Below are positions 1 to 11,171 of a stretch of 64,000 nucleotides of DNA, in pieces (the first letter of the stretch is position 1; each line of letters begins with the position of its first letter). Below the pieces are notes generated by a model. That model was not told the DNA's origin, searched no databases, and worked only from the letters and a program-made list of their open reading frames with translations. A program made the translations under genes and the position numbers. The DNA is taken from contig CM049312.1 of NCBI GenBank assembly GCA_026874595.1, positions 74,560,429 to 74,624,428 on the forward strand, written 5' to 3'. Source of the DNA: Sipunculus nudus. Taxonomy: Eukaryota > Annelida > Sipuncula > Golfingiida > Sipunculidae.

Positions 1-328
1 TTCAGCATTCAAGTAAAAATCATGTTTAAACTAACAAAAATGCTTATGGTAATCTCAAATTTCCATTTTAAATTTATTCTAATAAAGATATTATTTATTG
101 GACTATTTTTTTTTTTTTGGACATGGACACAGATTTCAGATGACTCGCATATGAAGAACGTGGACTTGTACTCAAGCCTCAAGGAGTCAGACTTTAGGCC
201 CGTACTCAGTGGCCTGGACTCAGATTTGCACTCAGACTCAAATGGTATGGACTCGTCTGCATCACTTGTAATTCCCACACTGTGCTGACATTACTTAGTA
301 CATTGCATTACTTTTGTTTGTATTGTAG
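1..328. other. Intron of LIS1 upstream of the first visible exon
   Basis: This stretch lies before the first LIS1 exon and ends in a 3' splice site at 327-328. I see no earlier LIS1 exon in it, so the 5' part of the gene lies to the left of the window. Positions 165-260 carry an irregular run of short GACTC or GGACTC words on one strand, giving weak open frames in both directions. I regard those frames as repeat artefacts. Confidence 0.6.
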
Positions 329-3300
329 GACATGACCACAATGTTTCTAGCGTGACCTTCATGCCTAGCGGGGATTTCTTGGCCACATCATCCAGAGACA
401 AGACAATTAAAATGTGGGAAGTAGCCACAGGGTGAGTCATTTGTAATACAGTTAACTTGTCTGATACTTCAAAACACAGGTATTGCTCTTTTAAATTCTT
501 GAAAGTTTGTATAACTTCCACACCATTTTATCATTTTGATTTTGTTTGAAAGATTTTTAAAAGATTTTATTATCTTTTTGATGTTTGGTGCCTTAGGATA
601 TTGATTATTTTTATACACCCATATATGACGGGACATAAATTATACTCAGTGACATATAATGGTATACTAGGCTGCATTGTGGTGTCAAGTTGCCATGACT
701 TTCCATGAATATGATAGATATAGATAAAACTCGACAATATTATATCTCACCTAAGTTCAATTTCATGCAAAATCCATGCATATTTCATTAGGTGAGAGTC
801 TCCAGAGTTTGGTGGTGCCATGATGACTCTACTTGTGATGAATATTTACCAATAGTTTATGACCTGAATTTCATTCTTGGCAAAGTTTGCCCATACTTTA
901 TGAGGTTACAGGGGTCAAGATATGCAAAGGGCGTACTATGCACCATTCGCTGTGCTCTTGTATTATTTTAATGTTTGGTACCTTTGGATACTGGTTATTT
1001 TGTATTTGTAGTATCATTTACAACAAAATGAAAATATTGACCATGCCTTTCTTTTGAAAGAATATCTGACATACTTTGTAATTTATATTGAAAAGTTGAA
1101 TGCTTCTTACACAAGTTTATCTCATGACTTGAATGGCCTTTGCACTTTTTCTAGTCCTTTTACATTAATTCAGTGGTAGCACTGATAAACTGGAATCTTT
1201 TATTATTTACTTCTCACGCATTATATATTGTAGGGCACAATATGGTTGTGGAATTCTTGCCATTTGTAGTCTAATTGCAGCTAAAAATGTACAAAACAAG
1301 GGGCTAACTATGAATATAGGATCTTGTTGTTTCAACAGAAACAGTATCTTTTCTAGTCATTCAGATGCACTGTTGAATTTGTGAATCCCTGATATAATCC
1401 CTGATGATCCTGGCTGCCTATGGTTTTGCACACATCCGGTCAGTCAAGAGTTCTGTACACACCATTCACATTACAAATGCAGCTTTATGAAAGTGAATGG
1501 AGTGTTCACCTGGCAGTTCAAAGCCTTTTGCTCAAAGCCAGCTCAGGAAGAGGTTTTAAACAGTTTCCAATGCTAGATGAATTATCTGCTCTGCTAAAGT
1601 GCTGTGTGAAGAGTTTGGACCTAATTTTGAAAGACCTTTTAACAGGGTAAATGTGCAAAGCAATTGTTTTCAGCATTAACCTACAAAGAAAGGCTGTCTA
1701 GCACAACCTATCAGCTTTGGCCTTATGCCTTTGTGGATGCACAACATGGAAGGAAACCAGTTTAATCAATCCTCATTGCCCAAACCATCTCAGCTGTATT
1801 GTGTGGGAGTTCCTCCAGACAATGGTAGATGGTGCTAGTCAACAGTCTAGTTTCATTGAGTCAGACCGTTTTAAGGACAATGGCACATTTGTAATGCCAA
1901 TAAAGTAAGACATTAATAATATTCTTACATGTATGTCTGGTAGATACTGTGTGAAGACCTTCAGAGGACACCGTGAATGGGTGAGAATGGTGAGGGTCAA
2001 CCAAGATGGGTCCCTGCTAGCATCCTGCTCCAATGATCAGGTAAGATGAGATAAAATCCTGGTGATCAAGGTGAAAGGTTAAAGGTCATTGTCCCAACTA
2101 GCAACCTGCTCCAATGATCAGGTTAGAGGATGGAATACATCCAAGATGTAAATACCTTTTGCAAGTGCTTAAAGCATAATAACATATCATACAGAACCTA
2201 TTAATAGATTTGACTTCTCTTAAAGATTTCTTTTGTCATTAAATTCTTTTGCATTTATAAAAATGTATGTGCAAGTTTATTAGCTTCCCATAAATTACTT
2301 CCCATAATATCTGAGAAACTGAAAAATGTTCTTGAAAATTGGTAAAACATGCAGCTATAAGAAGTGTTACACCTGAGTATCACAACCCTCATGGGTTTAA
2401 ATAAGAAATCGTCATAGCATGTCATGTTAGATTTGTTAACTTTTGAAGGACAAATGGTAAAAACTGGGCCAAGACGAAATGTGTGCTTTGATGGTAGGCT
2501 GGTTTTGTTACAGGGGTGGTTGTCAGTTGGTGCTTTACTGTAGATATAATGGGGCCTGGACAGTCTAGTGGTAAAATGGTGTGCTGTGTCTGCTGGTAAC
2601 ACAGTTTGATTCCCAGCATGGGTTGTAGTGGCCTGTCCAAGGTTGGGGGTTTTCTGCAAAGCTGTCTGGTTTCAGAGTACCGATGCCACCATCCGAGTCT
2701 TGAAGAGTGCTGTATATTAGTTATTACAACTGGTTATGCAATCCATGTAAAATAGGCGAGGTTTGTATCAGTTCTATACATGATGTGTTACAGACTGTCC
2801 GCGTGTGGGTGGTCGCGACGAGCGAGTGTAAAGCGGAGTTGAGGGAACATGAGCACGTCGTGGAGTGCATCGCCTGGGCTCCAGAGGCTTCATTCCCGGC
2901 GATCAACGAGGCAGCAGGAGCTGACGTGAGTAACAGCCTGACACAGGGCAACATATATCCTTACATGGGGAGATCACATTTTAAGTGCTTTAAAACAAAC
3001 ATAAATATGTAGATTTTATGAAACCACCGATTTATGCACTTATTGGTACCATTTTTTTTTTAAACTCAAATTAAAAAAAAAGACATTTGCATTTCATAAT
3101 ATTTTAAATAAAAATTGCATTTCAGAATATTTTAGATAATTATTTAATAAAATTTCATATTTTATTCATTTGAAATTTAATAAAGACTTGGGAGTCATAA
3201 ATATATTGCACTTGCTACCATCATGCTGAAATGGATTAGTCTGAAATCATAGCTGTTATGTGTCCATTACCCCATCCTTAGTCAGACCTTCTTTGACTTG

Positions 3301-4735
3301 AGATATTGTTGCTCTGTTAGTAAATTCAGTCCAAGAGGTGATCTGTTGTAGTATTCACCTAAGAGTTTTAGAAAATTGTTTAAGAAAATTATGAATATTT
3401 CTTTCTGGATTTTATTCACAGGTGAAGAAAGGCCAGAGGTCAGGACCTTTCCTTATTTCTGGGTCACGTGACAAGACGATAAAAATGTGGGACATTAGCA
3501 CAGGGCTGTGTCTGTTTACTCTGGTGAGTCGAATACAAATTATTATTTCAAAGCACTATTAACCATAACTCTCATAGCATGGTAATTCATACTGGTATCT
3601 CTTTTCACCCTCATTGGTGTAATGCAAATGTATTACGTGGTTGTAGTTTTCGTGTTTTATGTGCCAGCTCAACTTTTCTGTCTTGTTTGACCTTTCTTCT
3701 TAATTCAAAATATTTATATTGTTGGGTAATGAAAATAATTTACTTAATGCAAGTAAATTTGTATTGTTAATGACCTACTCACATAAACATTTTTGGTTAA
3801 TCATATTAACTTTTATCACTATGTTCACATACCAGGCAAAAATTTTAAACATTATTTTAAACATGAACATTTTGTCCAAAGAAAAAGCTAGTTATTTGCA
3901 TTTAGATGGAAGCAATGAGATTGTTGTTAACGATGAATGTCACTTTCTATTTGATGATGATACATCGTCAACATTTTGATACTGGGACATCAGATGATAT
4001 GATACACTGTGGCAGTATATTGGTGTTTCAGAGTTTATTGGTGTCCAGATGAAATGTCCTGTCTTGATCCTCACGAGTGATATATCACAGGGACTATTCA
4101 TTTCTTTGACAGGTCGGCCATGATAACTGGGTGCGTGGCCTCGTATTTCACCAGGGAGGGAAGTACATCGTCAGCGCTTCTGACGACAAGACACTACGCA
4201 TCTGGGACATCAAAAACAAGAGAAATAGTAAAACACTGGAGGCACACCAACATTTTGTCACCTCCCTAGGTGAGAGGGTTTTCCACATTAATGTTTAACT
4301 AATTGAAATTGAACTTTAAATTAGGTTGTGAAATTGGGAATGCCAGGCCCTTTGTCCTAAACCTTTGTTACTCATTGTTATTACAGGTTTTCAGTATGCA
4401 TCATTTTTGATATTTCAGAATGCAGATTAAACCTTTGCTACTGGCTCTCTTTCCAAATATCTACAAGAATGCTCCGTGATATTAGAATGTAAATAGTTAA
4501 CCTCTGTTGCTCACTGCTATTTTAGATTTCCACAATAATATTGTGAAATTAGAATGTAATAGTTAAACCTTTGCAACTGGCTCTTATTTCAGATTTCTAC
4601 AAGAATGCTCTGTGACATGACAATGTATAAGTTAAACCTCTGATACTCACTGCCATTTCAGATTTCCACAAGAATGCTCCCTTTGTGATATCTGGAAGTG
4701 TTGATCAGACGGTGAAGGTCTGGGAATGTCGCTAA
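329..4735 (+). CDS. PAFAH1B1: LIS1 / PAFAH1B1, C-terminal half (WD repeats 3-7), six exons
   Basis: LIS1 is the non-catalytic beta subunit of platelet-activating factor acetylhydrolase 1B and a regulator of cytoplasmic dynein and nuclear migration. Coding exons read from the sequence are 329-431, 1944-2040, 2794-2925, 3422-3523, 4113-4269 and 4662-4735 (stop TAA). All introns are GT-AG and the reading frame is kept across every junction. The product ends in VKVWECR, as expected for the family. It contains [47 protein letters not shown] and [12 protein letters not shown], which are the WD3 to WD7 blades with the LIS1-specific loop in WD5. About 220 residues are encoded, matching the last 220 of a 410-residue LIS1, so the N-terminal LisH and coiled-coil part lies outside the window. 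No breaks are seen, so this copy should be functional. Identification is near certain; exon edges rest on splice consensus and frame only. Confidence 0.96.
2010..2130 (+). repeat. Duplicated exon end with decoy 5' splice site
   Basis: The last 31 bases of the LIS1 exon ending at 2040, plus its donor, reappear 81 bases downstream at 2091-2130. The copy reads CCAATGATCAGGTTAGA where the real junction reads CCAATGATCAGGTAAGA. Use of the second donor would run through a stop just after the true exon end, so it should be non-productive. Confidence 0.7.
2552..2756 (+). mobile_element. tRNA-derived SINE in a LIS1 intron
   Basis: The 5' 70 bases look like a tRNA gene, with an A-box-like CAGTCTAGTGGTAAAATGG and a B-box-like TTTGATTCCCAGC. 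The rest is a non-tRNA body and tail ending ATTAGTTATTACAACTGGTTATGCAATCCATGTAAAATA-type sequence. The same head, body and tail occur reverse-complemented at 56911-57132, so this is a dispersed family. This copy is shorter in the middle and more diverged, and I find no clear target-site duplication, so it is probably the older insertion. Confidence 0.8.
4360..4661 (+). repeat. Tandem ~68-bp units duplicating the last LIS1 acceptor
   Basis: The intron before the last LIS1 exon ends in about four diverged units of 66-70 bases, starting near 4368, 4428, 4498, 4564 and 4631. Each has TAAACCT, a T-rich run and a copy of the true acceptor and exon start (TTTCAGATTTCCACAAGAATGC in the real one). Two upstream units keep an AG acceptor followed by GATTTCCACAA or GATTTCTACAAGAATGC. 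Splicing to either would put a stop codon within about 15 codons. Confidence 0.8.
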
Positions 4736-6330
4736 CGTGTGCCCAGCCTAGGGAAGCACCAGAAGCAGCCTGTTACTTACTTCTACAGTACACCAGCCTG
4801 TGTCGTCAGCGTCTCCTGTATCAACTGTGCCCTGTATAGCTCAGTGTGTGCTTGTGTCCAGTTCTCAGTATGCAAATATAACCCCTACCATAGCTGCAAT
4901 ATGCAAATGTCCCTAACAACAGTGGCTGCTGTATGCAAATTAAGTTCTCAGCTGAAGTGTTTTTGCTTTGAAAGTTGATTATTATATTTGTGACATTGGG
5001 TACCTGCAGTTTGAACAGTCAAGGGTTCTTGATTTGCATCTACTCAGAGTGTATAAAATTAGTTATCATATATGGAAGTTGGATGCAATCTTGTTATATT
5101 GATTTGCATTCTGTTTGGAGACTATACCCGTATTTGGTTCTGTATGCAAATCCCACTGTCATCATCAGATAATGATTTGCATAATGTTTAGCAGCTTTGT
5201 CCTTATATGGAGCATGTATTGCAAATCTCCTTGTCACCTGATGCTGATTTGCATCATATTCAGATAATGTGTCATACTTAATCATTGGATGGCTGTCATG
5301 TGCAAAATGCTTGTATCAGCTGATACAGATTTGCATTTGTAAATTAGACCAAATTAAAATATTCAGCAGCCTTCATAAGTGGTTTTGATAGCTGATCTAG
5401 GTAGCCATTGGCTTATATATGATTGCTGTTTATACAATATTTACTGTGATTTGGCCATTTCTTAACTTGGCTAGTTCTCCCATTTATGTCATTGAGATGA
5501 GCTCTTGATATTCTTCATACATTTCTGGTAACATCACCAATTTTTTTAATGGTGGTTTGTTAATTAGAATTCTGTATTGTCAAAGTGCCATAAACCGGTG
5601 CTTAGTGGCTCACTATGTATAAATATGACCCCAATCATGATGTTGAACAGGAGTGAGAAATAATTACACAATATAACAAGCTGATTCAGGGCAAGGACTA
5701 CCAGCGCCATCTAGCAGATGCAACTAAAATTAGAATATGGTGAGAGGTCAGTAAATGATTTGCAAGATGACCTTAATTTGTCATTTGCAACTTGATCTTT
5801 AAATATGTTCCCCTGCTGGCAGGAAGAGTTCATTTGAAAAAGTAGGGGGTACAGGTGGGTCTGAAGAGGTCATTGGGCAGCAACAGGGAGCACAGGTTGT
5901 CATGAATATCTAAGACAGGAGGGGCTTTGGGCACAAGTTCAAGAAAATCCTGACAATATTAAAACAGTCTGCTGTATTGTGATAGTCATGTATCTTGTAC
6001 TACCTAGTCTTTAAAGTGGCATCTCCCACCAGCCTATTAAACATATAGGAAAGGTCCGCCCCATTACTGGGCAAAGGGGTGGCATGGGTTATGATGGGAT
6101 CACTTGAGACGTAGGGTGGAAATCAGGGCAGTTTAATACTATTACACACATTCCCACCCCAGGCTTGGTTACATGTACCAATTAACATAAGATATCATTA
6201 CTCATAATTTTTTCTTCACTTATTACCATGTGTGCAGTGAGAACACCATATTTTTTTTTTTTCATTCTCCAGGGGTGACTCTGGCTTTCTTCTTTGAAGA
6301 TGTAGAATATTTTTTCCAGAACCAAATAAA
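4736..6330 (+). other. Probable LIS1 3' untranslated region and flank
   Basis: No coding capacity is seen after the LIS1 stop. The first canonical AATAAA downstream on this strand is at 6325-6330, with weaker ATTAAA signals near 5353, 5956 and 6035, so the mRNA may carry a 3' UTR of about 0.6-1.6 kb. The actual cleavage site cannot be set from sequence alone. Confidence 0.45.
4870..5336. promoter_or_regulatory. Dense cluster of ATGCAAAT octamers
   Basis: Nine exact copies of the octamer ATGCAAAT or its complement lie within 467 bases. Plus-strand copies start at 4870, 4901, 4933 and 5144; minus-strand copies (ATTTGCAT) start at 5032, 5102, 5175, 5247 and 5329. Near-matches occur at 5219 and 5309. 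The octamer is the classical POU-domain (Oct) factor site. The first three are spaced 31 and 32 bases, suggesting an origin as a short tandem repeat. Whether it acts as DNA or as part of the LIS1 3' UTR is unknown. Confidence 0.6.
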
Positions 6331-8227
6331 AATCCTATTTAACCCTTAGCTTGTAACAGGTATATATTTGGAACTGTAGCTGGCTGTATGGTGTATCATA
6401 ACACCATTTCTTCGTAGAAATAGTCGCCATCTAAACCATAACCTGTAATATCAAGTGTAGTACATATATTATTAATATAACAGGTGGCCATGTTGTTAAC
6501 GCATTCAATTCAGTGTTGTATTTCACTGATTATATTAGCACGTTATTGTCTCTATGTTAGCTGTAATTTATTGAAAATTGGCGACGATGACGCAGAGCCT
6601 GCGTGGCAGTGCTAGGTAGGCTGTTGTACAGGTTGCCCAGATTGTACAGTATATATTTTCATTGGTGTCATATATAGGTATATAGCTTGCCAGAGCGTGT
6701 TACGCATAATCAGTTTCACAGGGTGGTCTTGTTGTAAGAACAGCAGTACAGTTTCCTGAAAAATGAAGAATGTTCCAGGACCATTTTCATTGCACAAGGG
6801 TGAATATCTGAGCCCTTCAGTTTTCTTAATGTTATGAAGCAAACGTTAAGAAGATGATGTACTCAGTAATTCTGTGCTTGTTGTGAAATCTCAAAATTGG
6901 CTGGTTCCCTACTCTCTACAAGTCCACTATGATCCGGTAATCAGAGAGATGGGTAAACTCCTCCACATTCAAGTTTTATGTAACTGAAAATGATCTGGGT
7001 TCCCATCTCTGTGAATTTGCCGAGTTAAGTTGGCATTTATAGAGCAGGGTGCCAATCTGTTATTGAAACTGGTCCTGTCAAGAAAATGGGATGATGGGAA
7101 GGGTATGAACCTGGCAAAGAAACAGTTTTGGTATCTCTACCTTTGCTTGTACTCTTTGTTGATCTCATTTGTGCCATCCACCCAGAACACCAAAATTACA
7201 CTTTTTTTTTAAATTGTAACATTTATTTTTAAAATGTATATATTTATTACACCTTGATCAGGATAAAGGGGTCAACTTAGACCCTTGTCCCAGAATAACA
7301 GTAGATAATGTAGGTTATTTATTGTACCAGTGACTGCCATAGTTTATAATTTTTTTACTTTGAAAATGTTGGATCTGACTATTCGCAATGAACTGAACTT
7401 CAGTTGCTTAATGTGATATTTATATGCAAAATTTGTCTTTTTTACATACAGTATGCATAAACCCGCCTCATCTTTCGAGGGACCCGAGACAGAATAACGG
7501 AACTTACAAAATGCTTATTAAAATGATTAAACATGCTTTATTTTGACAGCCGTGCTTTCATTTTCTTACTCCAGAAACCATATACTCAGCTGGTTTAAAT
7601 ATTCTTACAAGCGTTCTGTGATCAACAATTGCACAAAGTAAAAAGGGGAGCCAAACTGTTGACCTGTCAGTCAACCAAATTTTCATGAACAGGCCAGAAC
7701 ATGGGCGGTGCCAGAAGATGATTGGCGGAAAAGGGCGGAGTTACGGGGGGGGGGGGGGGTGATGTGGGCGGTGCCATTGAGAAGTGGGCGGTGTTAAGCA
7801 AATTAGGGGTGTGGTTAAAATCCAGGTGCTGCTGCTTCTTACCTCAGGCCCCCTTAATGTATGATAATTAATTCCTATAACCAGCACTTAACTATTATAT
7901 TTCCTGTATCACAGTACCTCATAACGGACAGATCATTTATCTATTTTTGTTACTTCAGTTTTCATTATTTGGTGCTAAGGAGACTCCAGTTGTTTTATGT
8001 TTGTAACATTAGAGGAGAGTCCACAAACGGCCACACCCACATTGATATCCCTTTGCAAGTTTCACTTTCTTCACCATAAGCTAGTGAAATTCTAAGGCTT
8101 ATTTTAAGTACTGGACTGAGTGTAAGCGTGCTTTCTGATTTTAGGCACAACAATAAGTTTGCACTGTTGTCGTGTACTTCACAAACCAGAGACTGTACAG
8201 TTCTTAAGAAATAATTAATAATTACTG
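5337..8227. other. Intergenic sequence without recognised genes
   Basis: I find no credible exon here. Around 7693-7800 the words GGGCGGTG, GGGCGGAG and GGGCGGTGTT recur four to five times around an 18-base G run (7745-7762), a degenerate GC-rich minisatellite. The rest is AT-rich and unremarkable. Confidence 0.5.
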
Positions 8228-8690
8228 GTTCCAAACACGGTTTGTCAGTTTTGAATATCTCACAAACAAGAGTAATTTCCAGAAAAACAAACTTAGACGA
8301 AGAATTAATCTGTTCATGGAATTAATCAAATTGATTCCCTTCTTACCATTTGCAGGAAATAATCCTGTGTATACAACTACATGTTTCTGAGAATAAATAT
8401 GATTTCATTTCTGAAAGATTCCATGTTCCAACTGTGCATTGTAATCAGCGCGCATCTAAAAGAGATATCTCTGGAATGTTTCACATTACACAACATGCAT
8501 AACAAACAACAAGATAATCATCCATATATGATGGATGGTGTATATTGTATATAGAATTCGGCTGAAGTGTGATATGTTGAGATTTGTTATTTTGTCCAGT
8601 TATGCAACTACTCGCACGCACAGACATGCACTCACACACGCACGGATAGACACTGTGCTATGCCTCTCTCCTCTTTTGTTACACGGCTTT
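8228..8690 (+). repeat. Unnamed interspersed repeat, copy 1
   Basis: This segment matches 36495-36925 in the same orientation over its whole length. Shared blocks include CACAAACAAGAGTAATTT, GATTCCATGTTC, AAAGAGATATCT, TTACACAACATGCATAAC and TTTGTTATTTTGT, with small indels between. There is no open frame and no obvious terminal repeat. It is non-coding and dispersed; the family is not one I recognise. Confidence 0.7.
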
Positions 8691-9240
8691 TCTTAGCGAC
8701 GCATTTTTTCTAGACAGAAGTAGTACTAGGCAAGCTTGAAACCTAGCATGCAGTGTTGGTCATTATATGACACCAGTGTCTCCACCATTCTCCACCAGGT
8801 GCGCCGCACCTAGTGGAGATTGTCGCGGCGCTGCTGTGACCGGTTTTCGAGAAAAATGACAATGAATGGAGAGTGAATCTAACCTCCGTGCATATGCGTA
8901 TGTCACCAGGTTCTCCCTCGCGAGATGTTAGTATGCGTCTGTGTGGACTGGTACCACTCTCCCAGAACACCTGGGTTTCAAGACTGTCGTCTTTAATGTA
9001 TTAGCGCAGTACATACGGGGGTGAAGCAACTTTTCTTAGCATCAATCCATGGGGTCAAGTCGGTGTGAGTGATACACATTGACTACACGTATCATTACAT
9101 GTATACTATTGTGAATATTTAAGTAGTCCGCATTGTGATTGTATGAATAAAATGCTTCAGTATTATAATACTCCTGTTATTCTTACCTCTCTCTTAATAT
9201 ATTCGAATAAATTTTAGCGAACCTGTGAGCTTACGCGATG
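8691..9240. other. Intergenic, with one GC-rich hairpin
   Basis: No gene is seen. A GC-rich patch at about 8770-8960 contains a perfect-looking hairpin, arms AGGTGC and GCACCT near 8799-8813 within CCAC and GTGG. Function is unknown. Confidence 0.4.
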
Positions 9241-10043
9241 GTATGGCGTCGTCCGTACGTTAAGCCATGCTATTTCAAAAACGGCAGGAACAAGCATCAC
9301 CAAATTTAACCTTAAAAATCAAGTCCTCTAGAAACTGTCGGATTGAGCTGATTTATTTTGCTATCTCCATTTACTTAGACTTTATAGGGGAAAAACCTTT
9401 AAAAAATCTCCGAAATCGTTCAAAATCTCACAGAAACAATGTCTAAACAATATCTCAGATTTGATAGGTTCCAGTTAGTGATTTTTTTGGCCGAGTTACA
9501 GAAGCTGATCCTAGTCATTTGGCCAGAAAGGCATAATGTAATTAAAATCTCAGAAACGGCTGGAGCTATTCTTGCCAAATTTTATGCAAATGCTGGTCAC
9601 AGGAGTCTGATTTGAAATTGAGGTATTGGTGATGCCACCCGCATTAACCTTATTTCTCAGGAAATGAAGATCTAGCTTCCCTAAATGTTGTGCAAAAATC
9701 CGTCACCTGATAAATCTTGTGAGATTGAGCTTTTTGTGGCGCCACTTTCATCAGCTTATACATTAGGGGGGAAAAGCTAGGAAACCTTTTAAAATTTCAT
9801 AACGGTTGGCTATATTGTTCAATATTTCACAGAAATGATCCCGGGGATAAGCTCTAAAGTTTGTTCAAATGGTTTGGGTCTGATGAATTTTGGATGAGTT
9901 CCAGGAATTTGAACTCTGTCATTTGGCCAAGTAAGCATACTGACATAATCTCAGAAACGACAGGAGCTAGCATCGCCAAGTTTTGTGCAAAAGTTGGTCA
10001 CATAACTTATTTGAAATTGAGGTTTTTGTGGCGCCACTTACAT
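9241..10043 (+). repeat. Degenerate ~400-bp tandem duplication
   Basis: Two diverged units are seen. GTCATTTGGCC followed by TCTCAGAAACG, GGAGCTA, GCCAA and TTGAAATTGAGG occurs at about 9516-9640 and again at 9917-10030, an offset of 401. Units end in GTGGCGCCACTT or GATGCCACCC. The LTR retrotransposon at 10044 is inserted into the end of this array. Confidence 0.6.
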
Positions 10044-10777
10044 TGTTACGGAACCTAATTTAAACAGATCACGTATGCGTGATGAACACAAATGTTGTAA
10101 TGGAGATAAAAAAAAATCAGATCCTGTAACACTAGGCAGCGGGAAATTTCTAGGGGAATGAATAAAGAAGTCAGTTGTTTTTTGTTAACAAATAACTATA
10201 ATTTATTCCTAAAACAACCCTAACAATACAATACACTAAATCAATACAATTATACAGTAACAGCGTTAAAGCAACAAGTCGATACAATCACACAAAGATA
10301 ATGGTACAGTACCTCGATACCAACACCGTCACCAAGATAAGTCCTTTGAATGTAAACTCATTTGGAGAATGACAGTCCATTGGAAAGTTCTTGCAACAAC
10401 ACAAAGTAAACTGAAGTCCAAATGTATAAAATCCAGGAGAAAATCTGACACACGCTTCTGCATCCGCTGGTATCTGCTCTGCTGTCTGCCCCCTGGTTCT
10501 GAACAACAGCCCCTTTATATACCTTAACACCCCAAGCCGGGAATTTTCCACTTCTCCAACAGTCTATAAGGACCCTACTCCACAGTAAACGCCCGTTTCA
10601 GGAATTCTCTAGAAAACATCGCTGTGTATCTACACATACCAGGCTCATCACGTGACCCAAGACCAGGTGTGAAAACTCAAGGCCCACATGACAACGAGAG
10701 TTCAACCAGTACGGATCAAACAAAATGCAACAACAACACGAGCCACGCCCGTGTCACATAATAGAGCACCTGTAACA
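10044..10777 (-). repeat. 3' LTR of the Gmr1-like element
   Basis: This 734-bp copy pairs with 20464-21215, beginning TGTTACGG and ending CCTGTAACA on the plus strand. It carries about 33 bases near 10057-10090 that the other LTR lacks, and lacks about 45 bases that the other has. On the element strand it has a TATATAAAGGGGC promoter-like box near 10508-10520 and an AATAAA-type signal further on. Confidence 0.93.
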
Positions 10778-10801
10778 CTCCCCCCCCCCCCCCCCCCCCC
10801 T
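10778..10801 (-). other. Polypurine tract next to the 3' LTR
   Basis: Read on the element strand, an almost pure G run ending in GAG directly abuts the TGTTACA start of the LTR. This is the expected place and composition for the plus-strand primer of reverse transcription. The run is unusually G-only and may have expanded by slippage. Confidence 0.75.
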
Positions 10802-10926
10802 CCTGTAAGAAAAAAAGAAAGTTTTCACGGAAAACTTTCTTTTTGCGATCACAATCACTAATATTTTACAACATCTGAAAATTCGTTTTATTTACAACAT
10901 CACATAAACATCCTGTTAACAACATT

Positions 10927-11171
10927 TCATAAACATCTCGATAAGCAATCAGCAAGTACATTATCTTTCCCTTTAATGTGTACAATATCAAGATTGTAAT
11001 CCTGTAAGAACAAACTCCATCTCAACAATCTTTCATTTTTACACTTCAACTTGTTCATGAACGTGAGGGGAGTGTGATCACTGAAGACAATGATAGGCCT
11101 ACTGATAAACTTCAAAATGTTGCAACGCCAAAATCAAAGCCAAACATTCTTTTTCAATAGTGGAGTAGTTT
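10927..11171 (-). pseudogene. C-terminal RNase H of the Gmr1-like pol, distal fragment
   Basis: The reading frame resumes right after the nested insertion with the expected RNase H continuation (STIEKECLALILAL), then needs a one-base frameshift near 11110 to reach SDHTPLTFMNKLKCKNERLL, RWSLFLQDYNLDIVHIKG and the closing NVLADCLSRC. These are the standard end motifs of gypsy-type RNase H. The fragment belongs to the same pol gene as 15762-17126 and is cut off from it by 4.6 kb. Confidence 0.88.

Noticed and set aside
22-288. 88-residue open frame at the left edge
   Set aside because: It is within the LIS1 intron, lies in GACTC-rich repeats and has an equally long frame on the other strand.
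2552-2625. tRNA gene
   Set aside because: It has only A- and B-box-like parts, followed by a SINE body; the cloverleaf is poor. The same applies to 57060-57132.
2678-2720. A possible alternative LIS1 exon after TTTCAG reading [11 protein letters not shown], similar to a WD-repeat tail
   Set aside because: The sequence is the body and tail of the SINE at 2552-2756; the same stretch occurs in the SINE at 56911-57132 where there is no gene.
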